A stretch of DNA of 64,000 nt from Formicarius rufipectus (Eukaryota > Chordata > Aves > Passeriformes > Formicariidae): positions 434,001 to 498,000 of the forward strand of contig VXAU01000691.1 of assembly GCA_013399695.1 (NCBI GenBank). The letters run 5' to 3'. The translations under genes and the position numbers were made by a program. Of this stretch, positions 1-11,110 are shown one piece after another (position 1 is the first letter of the stretch; every line of letters starts with the position of its first letter). The notes under the pieces were generated by a model. It made no database searches and was not told the DNA's origin. It saw only the letters and a list, made by a program, of their open reading frames with translations.

Positions 1-855
1 TCTGTTTACTGAAACAGACTGTGGTCCTGCTAATGCTTAGATTAGTATCGTAAGGATAATATGATAATATTATGATATTGTGGTCATCTGGCAGTAAAGG
101 TAAAAGCAGATGGGCCCCTTATTGAAACACCAATAACGTTTGAGCCTGTGCTCAAACACAGTGCTGAATTTATATTAATGAACCATTTTATTTAGATGTC
201 AGAAAAAACAACTCATATTTAGGTAATTTATTTTGTACCAAAATCTTAATTAACCTAGAAAATGCCTTTCTGTGTGTGATTCACTGCTCCTGCCTCCCTC
301 ACTCCTCAGCTGCAGACCAATTTGCACTGGAGAGCTTTGAACACCCAAGACACACACTCCTCTGCTTCCTTGACCTGGATGAGCTTCAGCACTCATGATT
401 TCCTCCGTGGTAACTCTGGCAAACTTTCTTGTAAATCAAGAATGGATGACAGGACATTGATCCCCTGGGGAGCTGAGAGCTGACCATGGGTAGCTCCACA
501 TCTGTAACTCAGAAGCTTCAGAGTGGCATTAGCATTGCAGCTCCACACTGACAAAACTGCATGTGCTCCTGACCTGAGAGGAGTCTAACCCAGACAACTT
601 GAGAATTTTCGGCCTGAATTTTTTTGTGCTTGTCTGACAGAAAACACAGTTATCATGGATTTAGTGGAACCCTCAGAAAATCTGCCTTAACTTACTCCAG
701 GTTGCCTCACACCCTCCCTATACTACTACACTACAACTCTATAACACTACAGCTCTAATAAATGTAATGGGATCAACTATGTTTTCAAGGACTTTATCTC
801 CCTGTTCAGTCCCATTTCCTGGTCCCTTGATTGTCTGTGTTGCATAAATATTAAT
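1..855. other. Unannotated noncoding DNA, possible 3' flank of the minus-strand exon
   Basis: No repeat family or RNA gene is recognised here. If the minus-strand exon candidate at 856-1109 is real, this stretch would be its 3' untranslated region. Minus-strand AATAAA signals (TTTATT on the plus strand) occur near 188-193 and 226-232, which would give a 3' UTR of about 650 bases. That link is inference only. The run around 720-750 is a short degenerate CTACA/ACTAC-rich patch. Confidence 0.3.
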
Positions 856-1109
856 TCAGTGATAATTTCTCTTTTGCTTCAAACTAATTAGTTTTCTGTC
901 TAAGCTCTCACAAACACGGGGTATTTCTGGCACTCTCTTGCTGTGTTTAGCACCACAGAGGAGACTGACCCGGGTTTGGTTGTCCCTTCCCCTGGACACC
1001 ACTGTGACAATCTTCATGCTCTCAGGAAGCTCACGAGCTCTGAAGTTATATCCACAGCTGCATAGAGCATACCTGTCATTGTAGGGCATGGATACCGTGT
1101 TCACGTGGG
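856..1109 (-). CDS. Candidate terminal coding exon, unknown protein (or exon remnant)
   Basis: On the minus strand an open frame runs from a plausible splice acceptor (GCAG at 1113-1110) to a TGA at 858-856, about 83 codons. A branch-point-like CTGAT lies about 24 bases upstream of the acceptor. The exon would start with two bases that complete a split codon (phase 2). The first in-frame ATG is at 1089; upstream of it the frame opens only from GTG/CAC codons, so this looks like an internal-to-terminal exon rather than a complete gene. The peptide has four well-spaced cysteines (a CSC pair near its start, then LLCG and RVC), a basic middle and a lysine/arginine-rich tail. The stretch keeps several CpG dinucleotides (in CGT, CGG and ACG codons), more than its flanks. 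I do not recognise the protein. The acceptor has a weak, G-containing pyrimidine tract. A chance ORF or decayed exon is a serious alternative. Confidence 0.25.
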
Positions 1110-1113
1110 CTGC

Positions 1114-2099
1114 AACACAATTCCCACATGGTATCAGTACTTATTAAAACCTCCCCCACAATACCCCAGGTGAAAGAATGGGACTGCAAGGTGTGAAGCT
1201 CAGAGGAACCCAGGGCCACTCTGCACGAGCTGTCTGCAGTCCCTCGATAGGGACATAATTAGCACTGCAAATATAACCATAGTTTCTTACTTGCAAGGTC
1301 CAGATTAAAAATACTCTTTCTATATGTAGTTACTAACTGTGACCATTCACTGGCCACAGATGGAATGATGAAGAAGATGGGGGTTTACTGTACTTTGGAA
1401 AACATATGTTTCTGTTTCTGTGAGCTCTGACTTAGCTGCAGTAGGTTCCATGTATGACTGACACACAGGGAGATGTCCCCAGAGTGCCTTTGTCTTCCAG
1501 GTGCTGACTTGCCTTCATTTTACATACCATGATCATCTAATTTAGGCACCTAAATCTTCAAGTTCCCTGTCTGCTTCACAGGATCTGAGATATTGTTGCC
1601 TTGCCAAAGGAGGGTTTCAATCTCCTTCCAGCATGAGCCACAGGATGATCTGGAGCAGCTTAGCAGAAAACTAACAAGGCCAAATAAAAATAGTTGTGAC
1701 CATGAATATCTGAGCTCTGTGCTCACACCAACATCAGAGGCAGCACAGGGGAAAGGGTGGGAGCATGAAGGATGAGCATCAGTGCCAAAGCAAGGTCCCA
1801 CAGTGCACTGACAGCTCGTGGCATGATCACCTCAAGCTGACTGTGCAGCCACAGGGTCAGGCTCTTGGAGACAGGAGTTAGGGGATTTTGAAAGAGAAAC
1901 CCTTATCCCAAACGTGTTCTGCATCTGTTGAGTATTCCCTTGCTCCTGGTGTCGTTTGGGATATATCCCAAAATACTTCTTTAGGTTTGTAACCAGCATT
2001 TTCTGTAGAGTTTTCAGTGTTTGAACAAAGCAGGACACGCTCTCTCTGCTCTAGCCCTGTGTTTTAGTGCTAATGATAAACTCCTTTCTGACTAACTCA
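1114..2099. other. Unrecognised noncoding DNA
   Basis: Several short ORFs overlap on both strands at 1550-2038, but none has a splice context or composition that sets it apart. If the exon at 856-1109 belongs to a minus-strand gene, earlier exons could lie here or beyond; I could not identify one. No transposon signature is visible. Confidence 0.3.
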
Positions 2100-2800
2100 A
2101 AGCAGGTTTTTATGCGAGAATTTTCTTGTTTTCCACTGTCACTGAATGCAGTCTATTGTTTATGTAATTAACATAATTATTGCTAATTATGTAATTATTG
2201 TAAATACATGTAATCAGTGATACTAATTTGTAATTATAGCATTTCGATATTTATTTGTGCAAAAGTCTTTACAAACTCAGTATAGGAAAGAAAAACTGGT
2301 CATATAGAGCAGGTAATTTTAAAAATTTGTAAGAATGAAATTGCACAATTTTTTTGCCAACTTCCAAAAGGAAATTAGTTTTCATTATTTACTAATTGGG
2401 TATGCTTTTTAATTTTTTTTTTAAATAAAAGGTAATAATTACATTACAGAAGCCTAAAACTAATTTTTTCTCCTCTTATGTTATAGCTTAAATTAGTTAG
2501 GAAAATATTGGATTAGCAGAGTGTAGGTGCCAAATTTAACCTGTAATTACAGTAGCCACTTGAAATGAAATTACAGCACAAAAAAATCTAACCAAAAAAG
2601 ATAAAAATGCTTTTGCTAAACGCCCTTTCCCCATCTCACTATAGGAAGTAGGTTATTTACAGAGAACTCGCTATTGCTTTCAATGCAGACATAAAGCTTC
2701 TGCTAGGGAGAGTGTAATTACCCAGTGGAGAAAAAAAGTCAGATGGAAATTAGCTCCTTATGATCTGCATATCATGAAATACTTTGCCTGTTAACATATT
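2100..2800. promoter_or_regulatory. AT-rich homeodomain-motif-dense block, candidate conserved noncoding element
   Basis: This stretch is free of recognisable repeats and unusually rich in ATTA/TAATTA cores. Examples are the cluster at 2161-2240, TGTAATTACAG near 2539 and GTGTAATTACCC near 2712. A perfect 8-bp dyad, CATAATTA / TAATTATG with a 4-base spacer, sits at 2172-2191. Dense homeodomain cores in repeat-free DNA are common in vertebrate developmental enhancers. AT-rich background alone also produces ATTA motifs, so the call is inferential and needs cross-species conservation. Confidence 0.3.
2172..2191. repeat. Perfect 8-bp inverted repeat of TAATTA cores
   Basis: CATAATTA (2172-2179) and TAATTATG (2184-2191) are exact reverse complements separated by TTGC. 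With a one-base bulge the symmetry extends a further five bases on each side (AATTA left, TAATT right). The arms each contain a homeodomain-type core, giving a palindromic paired site. Function is unknown. Confidence 0.75.
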
Positions 2801-5800
2801 CTCTGTTCTCCTCCTTCCTCTTGCATGGAAAAAGAGGAATTCCTGCAGTCTTAAAACTCTGTCTGGGTCTCATTAAGCAGAGATCAATAGCTACGAGTCC
2901 AGTTTATAGTCCAGTTCTTGTTTCTTTTTATTATAGCTGTTGGTTGCTGATATTCATATCTTCTTTTTTTGTCAGAGAGAATTTATTCTGGTGCTATGTA
3001 AACAGAATTTGCATTTTTTATTTGGTAACTTAACTAGAAGTTAAAGAAACTTAATCAAATCTTCACTGTATTTTCCATTCCCAAATAATAAATAATAAGA
3101 GGAACCGCTACCTCCCATTGTGTTTTGTGTCATGAACTACTCTACACAAGTGGGAACTTTTACACCTTCTATTTTAAGTTATTTGCAAGAAAAGAGAAGG
3201 AAATAATGAGCTAGATGTGCAGCTGGGAATTCATGAAGGTGTTTGTTCCTTATATCCAAATCATAAGAGAACTAGATTAAGGTTGTGGAGATAAAAGTTC
3301 AGATTTCAAATATTAGTCTTACTGGTTAAGCTTTAAAAGAGGATCTTAACTCTTTCTGGTGAAGCTGTTTTGTTTTGCATATTTATATCTTCAAAGAGAG
3401 GGGAAAACTCTGACTATAGCTGATGATTAGGGCACTCTTCAAACTTCTGAGCATTTCTGTTTGCGGTGCAGTGTGAATTTGTCTAGGTATTTGTTCCAGT
3501 TTTTTGAAATTCTTCCACTTCTCATCCATCTTAATTCCATAAAATGTGTAATGACTTCAGGAAAACCAGTTGTGAAAAGTATTCCCTCCGTGTTGACAAT
3601 TAGTTTTATTTGTTTGCTGAAAGGGGATGGTTTTCATGTAGTTTCCATTTTGTTTCACAATTTTTCAAGGGGAATTTTTCTTTGAGTTGGAACTTGTAAG
3701 AATGAAACCCTAGGTGAAACATATTGAAGTTCGTGGTTCAGAAATTATCATTTCAAGCTGAAATAGCAAATTTGGAAAAGACATGTCCCCACAAACACTG
3801 GACAGGGTTTTTCTCTTTATTCCTTTGCATTTGTCAGGTACAGATTTGTGTACCTGGATCCAATCTCAGTCATGCTTCTCACCTCTTCTCACCTACTCAG
3901 CTGTGATCTGAATTTAACCATTGATTCCAAAGTGCTTTTATTCTCACCTTTCTTTTTTTATCCCCTCAAGAATCTTTGCAAGACAAGGTTTTATGTGGCA
4001 TCAGGATCCTCCAAAGACACTTTAAAATTGTCATTGATGCTACATAAAAATAATTGTTTCCCTGTTGCAGGCAAAAGTTTAGATTTGCTTTTTGTTATTA
4101 GGTTGTCTTTATAAACCTTGTCTGTGCTTTATTTGCAGTTATTTTGCCTGATGTGTTTCTTTTAGAAGAATAGTCAAATGTTCATGTTAAAACATACTAT
4201 TTGACAATTCTAAAATTGTCTCTGGATCTGTTTCCTTGAACTCTGTATTTTACTTCAGGCCCTAAATGTGCAAGAGTGAACGAAGACTTTTTGGGGGAAC
4301 ATTCCCTTACAGATGAGGGCAAAGTGTAGACCTGCATAGGTACCTAGAGAAGTAGAAAATACAGTGTAACTTCATCTTCCACTTCAGGTACAGCTTTTAT
4401 TATGGAGCTTCTACATGCAATGCAGGTAAATTGAAATATCTGTATAAAGAAAAGGATGATTCTCTTAAAAAGCAATCTTCTATTTGCTATTATGCTATGA
4501 ATACTTAAAATATACAGGTATTCCAGAAGAGGCTTTAAAGTTTCCTGCAGGGGAAGTTTATTGAGGGTTGTCAGATAAAAACCTCAGAAAATCAGGACAC
4601 CTTTTAGCTTTCAAACTGATGGATGTTGGGAGAATTTCCATCAAGTTTTTTTCTTGAGTCCACAAAGAGACAGGTGGGGTGTTGCCATCAAGGGTTCTTT
4701 GATTCCATCCATTTGAGCTTTCTAAGCTCAATTTCAATTTCTTAGGGCTTTCTAAGGCACTTTTGGACTGCAGAGTTGGGCTTTCTCAGTGGTGTTTCTG
4801 GCTCTTGGCACACGTAGCCAAGAACAATCTGCTTTCTGTGCTGAGCCTTGGTTTGTCATTTCACTTTCTACCTGAATTGGAGTGGTTTTAATACAATGAT
4901 AAATTTTGTGAGTGCATCTATTTGTGGCTTCTAATGACAAAATGCACACTAGTATATTCTTGGTTTAATGGATTATAAATCTGAAGTCTTTTGAGTCTTC
5001 CCTTTTAAAAGATACCCCTGGTCTGTAGTTTGGAGCAGAATATGCCTTCTGGATTAAATGTGGAATTTCTTGTTATCCACACAAAGCCCCCCAACCTTAT
5101 AAATGTCTTCATTAAAAGGTGCCTGGAAGCAGTGAGTTCCACATGTTAATAATGCATTATATTAAAAAAAAATAATAAAAAAAAAAGTTCTGCTTCAATA
5201 ATTAATTCCCAGTTTTCATTAGCTCTCAGATAATTTATGATGAGATGGTGCATTTTGAGTCATATAATTCTTTATATTATCCACCTGGCTTATCTTTTCT
5301 TAAATCAGTGCATGTAATGTGAATATTTTTTATAACTTCTTGTTGAAAAACTATGTCATAATTTTGATTGACTAATTTAAAGGATAGTATTATAATCTAA
5401 AAAATGCTATAAAGTACATGGTCTGAACCAGAGCATTGTTGTGGTAACCATGGATATGACTTCTGAATTTTTAGCATCTAATTTTCATGATTTCACCAAA
5501 ATGTTGAAATAGTTAATATATCTAAATACCATTGATTGATCAAATGACCTTACCATATACTCTCAGCAGCTTTTTATAATAAAGGAGTGAAGTTGGAAGT
5601 GCTGTGAAAACATCTTCAGTCCCTGTTTTTCAGGCAGATTGATAGCACTGTTGCTCCTCTTGAAGATCATGCCATAACCTAAATCTCCACCAGCTGCTGG
5701 TTGGGAGTTCCTCGTGCTGAAGTGAGAACCCGCTGGCACTGAGGTCCATCCAAATGCCAGTTTGGAGAGGGTCAGCTGCCAGGGTTTGTGGTGCCAAGAC

Positions 5801-8800
5801 TAACATCATGACTATGAAGAGAATGGGTGTCTTTTTCTAGTAAGAAGTGACCTCTCAAGTGACAGGATGACCTCCAGCCTATTTAAAACTGTCTTCGAGA
5901 AGCTGAATGCTGAGGATTCTGGCTTTAAACTAACATAGTAATGTTTCTGCAACGTAGTGTGAAGGCAGTTTTTCACTGCTGGAAATACAACTTTCACCCT
6001 CTGGAGTGAATGGGATAAGCATTTGTGAGGAAAAAGGTGTGTGTTAGTATTCAAATTTTAGAATTTCTGTAACTTCACTTATTCCATCCCCTTAGGACCC
6101 AGAGAATGTCCAGGAATACCCTGAAAAAAGAGTATCCTCGGTGACTCTACATGCACTTGAGAGATCATATGGATGTGATGCTCTAATATAGTGAGGCCTA
6201 AACAGCATCTTGTCCAGGTAATTGTTATGAAATGTGAAATCAGATATCACATTATGTTGTTAATTTTTTTTAATCTAAAATTGTTTGTGGTTTTGCAAAA
6301 ATTTTGCTGCAAATTCGTAAAAGCTGTAGATAAGTGTCAGGACTTATTCTTCTTTTTCAGCAAGGTTTAGTTAGTATGCAATATGCCTTACTCTTAATCT
6401 GGGAAATAGAACTTTGATTTAATCCTACAGGTGGATTCTAATCTTAATACATATGATACCAATGGCAAACTTTCGTATTTTCCATTATTTGGATTACAAA
6501 CCCTAAACACAACTCCCTCTCCAAACAAAAGAAACAACTGTGATTATGCATTAGTGTTCTTGCAAAATCAGCACCTAACCAACAGATCTGAAACCACAAA
6601 TTTACTGAAAGAAACACGGGTGATGGAAGTCCTCTTGAGCCAAAATTGAACATCTGAGCTGGAAACATGACCTGTGTTCTTGTTGGATCTGTGGGTTTTC
6701 CAATATTCTGTCAATTTTTTTTATATGTCAACAAGCCTTAAACAGAAAAAAAATAGAGAGCTATTCATAAAGTTCATGTAAATATATGTTTCATTCTAAA
6801 TTTATTTTTTTTAAAGAAGATAATACAGCATTATTTGTAGGCTAGATGTGTCCCTCCCCAGGCAGATGTCATCACTAGGATGCTCTGGAGCAGCCCTGTC
6901 ATTCTGCTTTAATGCAGCAGAGACGTTTTTGGTCCTTTCTGTGCCCACACAGTGCTTGTGGTTGTGCTCCTTCTGAGAGCCAAACGAGTACAGCAAAACA
7001 AGCACAAGGCCTGGGTAAAAATCCTTTCTGACTTGTGCAATCAGTGACTCATCCTGCTTCCTCTCAGAATATTACCTTGCAGTTCAGCTGTTGCTATGCA
7101 GTAAATTCTATTTATCAGACTCAATATTTTTTTATATATTTAAATGTAACATAAGAAAGGGATATTCTTATGCCACAAAAGTGACAAGGGAAGGGGACTT
7201 CTTCCATCCCAAAAGTGCAGGTTGGACAATTATTTGACAGAGCAGAGCCTGTGCCCCACTGACAGACTGAGCCAGCCATGCACAAGTCAGGGTGGTCACC
7301 AAGTGGTGGCTTCAGGAGCAGCTGCTCAGAAGGCCAGTTTAGAGACCACCCTTAATGTGCTCGTGAAGCTGCAGTACTGTGGGACATGACAAAGCTGCTG
7401 CTGTGGGGGCTCCTTTGTTCTGCCCCATAAATGCTTCTAGAATACTGGAATACATACTCTTAATATCTGGATTTTGTGCACAGAAATAGAATAATTTCAT
7501 TGTTAACAAAATTTATGTAGTGCTGTGCATTTGCATAACAGTTTACAAACATTGACATCCTTCCTGCCCTGAAGAAACGAAGCAAGGAAAATAACTTAAT
7601 TTTTTTGATTTTTCTTTTTTTTTAAAGTGGGTCAGTGCCTAAGGTACACTAATTAAAGAACTGCCACCGGGGAGGGAGTTGATGTATTATTTTATAGAAA
7701 TCTTAGTACCTCACATATCTCCCATCAATATATTGCAATTGCTTCAGGGTGAATGGTAAATCAAAAGTATTTCTTGTGAACATTTCCCTTCATCCAGTTT
7801 GCCCCTATCACAAGCTACTGTCACTTACAGTTTTCTTGATGGTTGTGTTTGTATTTCCTCCCTCTATTACCATACTTCAAAATACTTTGGAAATAATACA
7901 TGTTTTTGAAAAGATCAAAGCATATAATTTTTCTTTTTGTAGTTTTGGATGAAAGGGTGATTGTAGCACAGTAGCAGAAGATGGAGTGCAATGTGTTAAA
8001 GGATTTGAAATGCAACCACAGCCAATACTCATCTGTGTTTAAGCCCAACAGGACAAAATTTCCTATGAGTTACATTTATATAAATATAAGGCCTTCTTCT
8101 GCACTCAGAAGAATTTACTTACTTGTGTCAGTAAATGGGAGAAGGATTTGTCTCCTGAGCTGCCTCTGCACACCCAGAAAGCTTCATTTTTCCAGCTGCT
8201 TCAGCCACAGCTTGTTGTGACCTGTCCCTGTGACACCCGAGATGCTGAAAAACATGTGATTGCACTGAGGCAAGAAGTGTCTGCCACTGCATTATGTTTG
8301 TGGAGCTGTAACAGCACCACGTGGACAGATTGGACTCAGACTGGAGATCCCTCATCCATGTGGAACCTCTGCCTAACCATGGACAACCTGGAGCCCAAGG
8401 GACTGGTGCAAATCCACAGAGACTGTTCATCAAGTAAGCATGAGAAATAAAACCAAAGGTAAATGGGAGGGAAAAACAGGATCTAGTGGAGCATGGGTTA
8501 GTCTCAGGGAGATTTTGCCTCCTGCAAAAACATATTGCACCTGAGGAGTAGGAGCTGTGTTGCTCTCAGCCTGCGTATAAGTGTGTTCATGGAGTAAATG
8601 CAGTTACAACCTGGGCAAAAAGGCTGTTAACTAGGAAAGTTTGAGAACTGAGACTCGTGATTGCTCTCAAACAGTTCTAGACACTTAGACAAATGGTGTA
8701 TTAGTAATTCATCAGACAGGGTTTAGCCCTTCAGCTTTCAAATCAGAAAAGTCTGGTGGAGGGAAGAAGGAGGTCAAGCCCAGTTCCTGGAGAGAGCAAG

Positions 8801-10249
8801 GCCTTCACTTTTCCTTGTTTTTTCCCTGTGATGGTTGGAGAGCAAAAGTCATTCTCACAAACTGAGCACGCAATGTTATTTGCATGGTCAGCAGGGAAAA
8901 CTGGGAGGAAGAATTCAGCTTTCAGGAAAACACTCCCTCCTTGGCCATAGACTGATAAAATTGCAGGAGCCTGGAAAGACTAAAGAGCGAATGTGACACA
9001 CCACTATATTTATATTCTGGGAATAGAAAGTGTTGGCATTTTAAATGCTTAGTTGTTAGCATGAAATTATGCAACTATTAAATGCCTTAATTTGCATAAT
9101 TTTTCTCTCATACAAGCCCTGTTTTGAGCACTTCTTCATCTGTCCATTTACAGATAATGTGGGTTTTGATTACCCTGGAGTCTGAGGGATAGTTCTCATA
9201 ACATGCAAACAGCCTCACAGAATGTCCTCTTCCTGCACAAATATGTGAGCAAACCCAGAAATGCCTTTGTAGGTACCCAGGTGTCTGTGAAAGCACAAAG
9301 ACCCACAAGTCAAACTATACATGTCAGGGTTAAAGTCAGATTCTGCAGGTCAGGATGGAAGATACCTGAAGGGCACAACTGTCAGGCCAAAATGACAGTG
9401 CTCTGACAGCTTTTGGATGTGGTATTACTGAGTACAGTCAAATACCAATAATACCTCTGGGATTCTTTTGTCTCATGGACATGTAAGAAATAGTTCAGCT
9501 CCATGACCATTGTTGTTAATTGTTCATCTCAAAGGACACACCTTCATCACAGCAGGGAAGTGACTTCCAGATAAAGCTGGGCTGCTCCACACCTTGTGGA
9601 CCAGATGCAGAGGCGGCAGTCCATGTACAGCATAGCTCAGCTCAGAGGGCTCAAGCCAGTAAGTCCTGACAAGCTCTGGTTCTGTAAATAACCTGTTTCT
9701 GGTACTGCACGAGTGGGGTGCTCAGTGGCACATTGGCACAGCACTGAGCCATGGCACTGTGAGAGAGCAGGTGCCACCTCCCAGGGAACTCTGCAGATAC
9801 TGCACAGGTGTGTCCAACAGAAAAATTGAACTGGTACTTTATAATGGAAATAAAGCAAATATCCAGCTCTGGGTAAGAGAAAGTTTTATTTTAGGTAATA
9901 TATTAAATGGGAGCTATCAGTAGTGCAAAGAAAATGGAGGGAAGGGAAGACAGGATTAGGCTGTTTGATGTTCTTATGTTAGTTTGTGGTTGGAAAGTGT
10001 TTTAAACAGCTGGGAATACGCACACTTATTTCTGTGAAATAATCCAAGTGCATGTATGTAAACATTTGTTGTTCCCTACAGCCAATTCAGTCTGAAGGAG
10101 TGTTGTGATTAGATTCATGCTTTGAAATCATCCCTTAGAAAGTCAGTTTCTGCATGGACATGATTAATGATATTATTGGTGTTGTAACAAGCACAGCTTC
10201 TTCCCCAGCTTCAGGAAACACTGTAGTAGTTCAACAGATACAAGATACA
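2801..10249. other. Long unique noncoding stretch
   Basis: No coding exon, transposon or RNA gene could be supported. Local features are A-rich low-complexity sequence at 5164-5188 and slightly GC-richer patches at 7190-7440 and 9560-9800 without CpG clustering. A canonical CACGTG E-box at 8318-8323 lies between REST-like half sites (see findings). The ORFs at 8128-8450 overlap each other on opposite strands and show no splice or start context. This fits intergenic or deep-intronic sequence. Confidence 0.4.
8313..8328 (+). promoter_or_regulatory. E-box flanked by REST-like half sites
   Basis: AGCACC (8313-8318) and GGACAG (8323-8328) match the two core halves of the REST/NRSF element but are spaced two bases wider than in the canonical 21-bp site. 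The junction forms a perfect CACGTG E-box (8318-8323). The outer positions of the REST consensus fit poorly (AAC instead of TTC on the left). Occupancy by either factor is speculative; the E-box is exact. Confidence 0.2.
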
Positions 10250-11110
10250 TATTCATTTTAGCTGTACTTAAATAAGAACTCTATTATGTCTGTCTTTAAA
10301 CTACAAAGGCACATATAACTGTACACAGAATCCTTGAAGATAGCCTTTGTCTAGTATTTAAGAGTGTTAAAGCGTCTCATACTGAGACTGCAACTTCAGA
10401 ACTTGTACAAGTCAACAGCTGTGACCTCAGCCAAGCAGGCAACTGAATTTTCAGATAGCAAGCTGTGCCTCATTCTTCTTTGGCCAGAGCTATGTATATT
10501 TAATTAGTGTCCTCTCACCTTCACGCTACGTGTTTTCCCACTTGACGGTTCCTGGCATCAAAAGAATGTCCTTGAGAAAAAGTCAGGCCTATTGACTCCT
10601 AAGCATATTATTTGACTTGCTGTTCAAGTAGTCTGAAGAAAGAGCTGGAAATAATGAAAGACACTGCAATGTGGAGCTGCCTTAACTGACAGTGTCAGGT
10701 GGGTCGAAGCTATTGAACAGTTCCTATTAAATTAGCTTACCTTCATCTCAGCTAGTTAAAGCTGGCATGCTGACAAATTAGTTGCTTTCTGTATATAAAA
10801 GAGGAGAGGCAGGATGAGATTCCCATTTTGTAGCTTAGTGACAGTAGATATGTCACATCACAAGGTCAATAACAATCTGTCCATGGAAGAAATGTAAATG
10901 TTTGGCTGATGTCAATACATTCTGGATTAGATTGTGAAATATTCATTCCTACAGCCGATGAGCTCATTTGCACTAATAAAGACCACTTTATTCCAACCCA
11001 GTTAATTACAATGCTTTATATTGTCTGTTTTAAAATCTGATTACAGCTTTTGTTTAGCTTTTCCAATATTAGCTCTTGAGCATTCTCTGTTCTATTTCTA
11101 TCCAAAGAAT
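10250..11110. promoter_or_regulatory. Candidate conserved noncoding element
   Basis: A repeat-free block with clustered developmental factor motifs. It holds an inverted TGACA pair (GTGACA 10838-10843 / TGTCAC 10851-10856) of TALE/MEIS-TGIF type, an AGGTCA nuclear-receptor half site with an adjacent AACAAT SOX core near 10862-10875, ATTTGCA near 10967, and TTAATTAC near 11002. It keeps CpGs near 10372, 10525-10545 and 10956. No ORF or splice pair is evident. The appearance (no repeats, mixed motif density) resembles ancient vertebrate conserved elements, but I cannot test conservation from one sequence. Confidence 0.25.
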
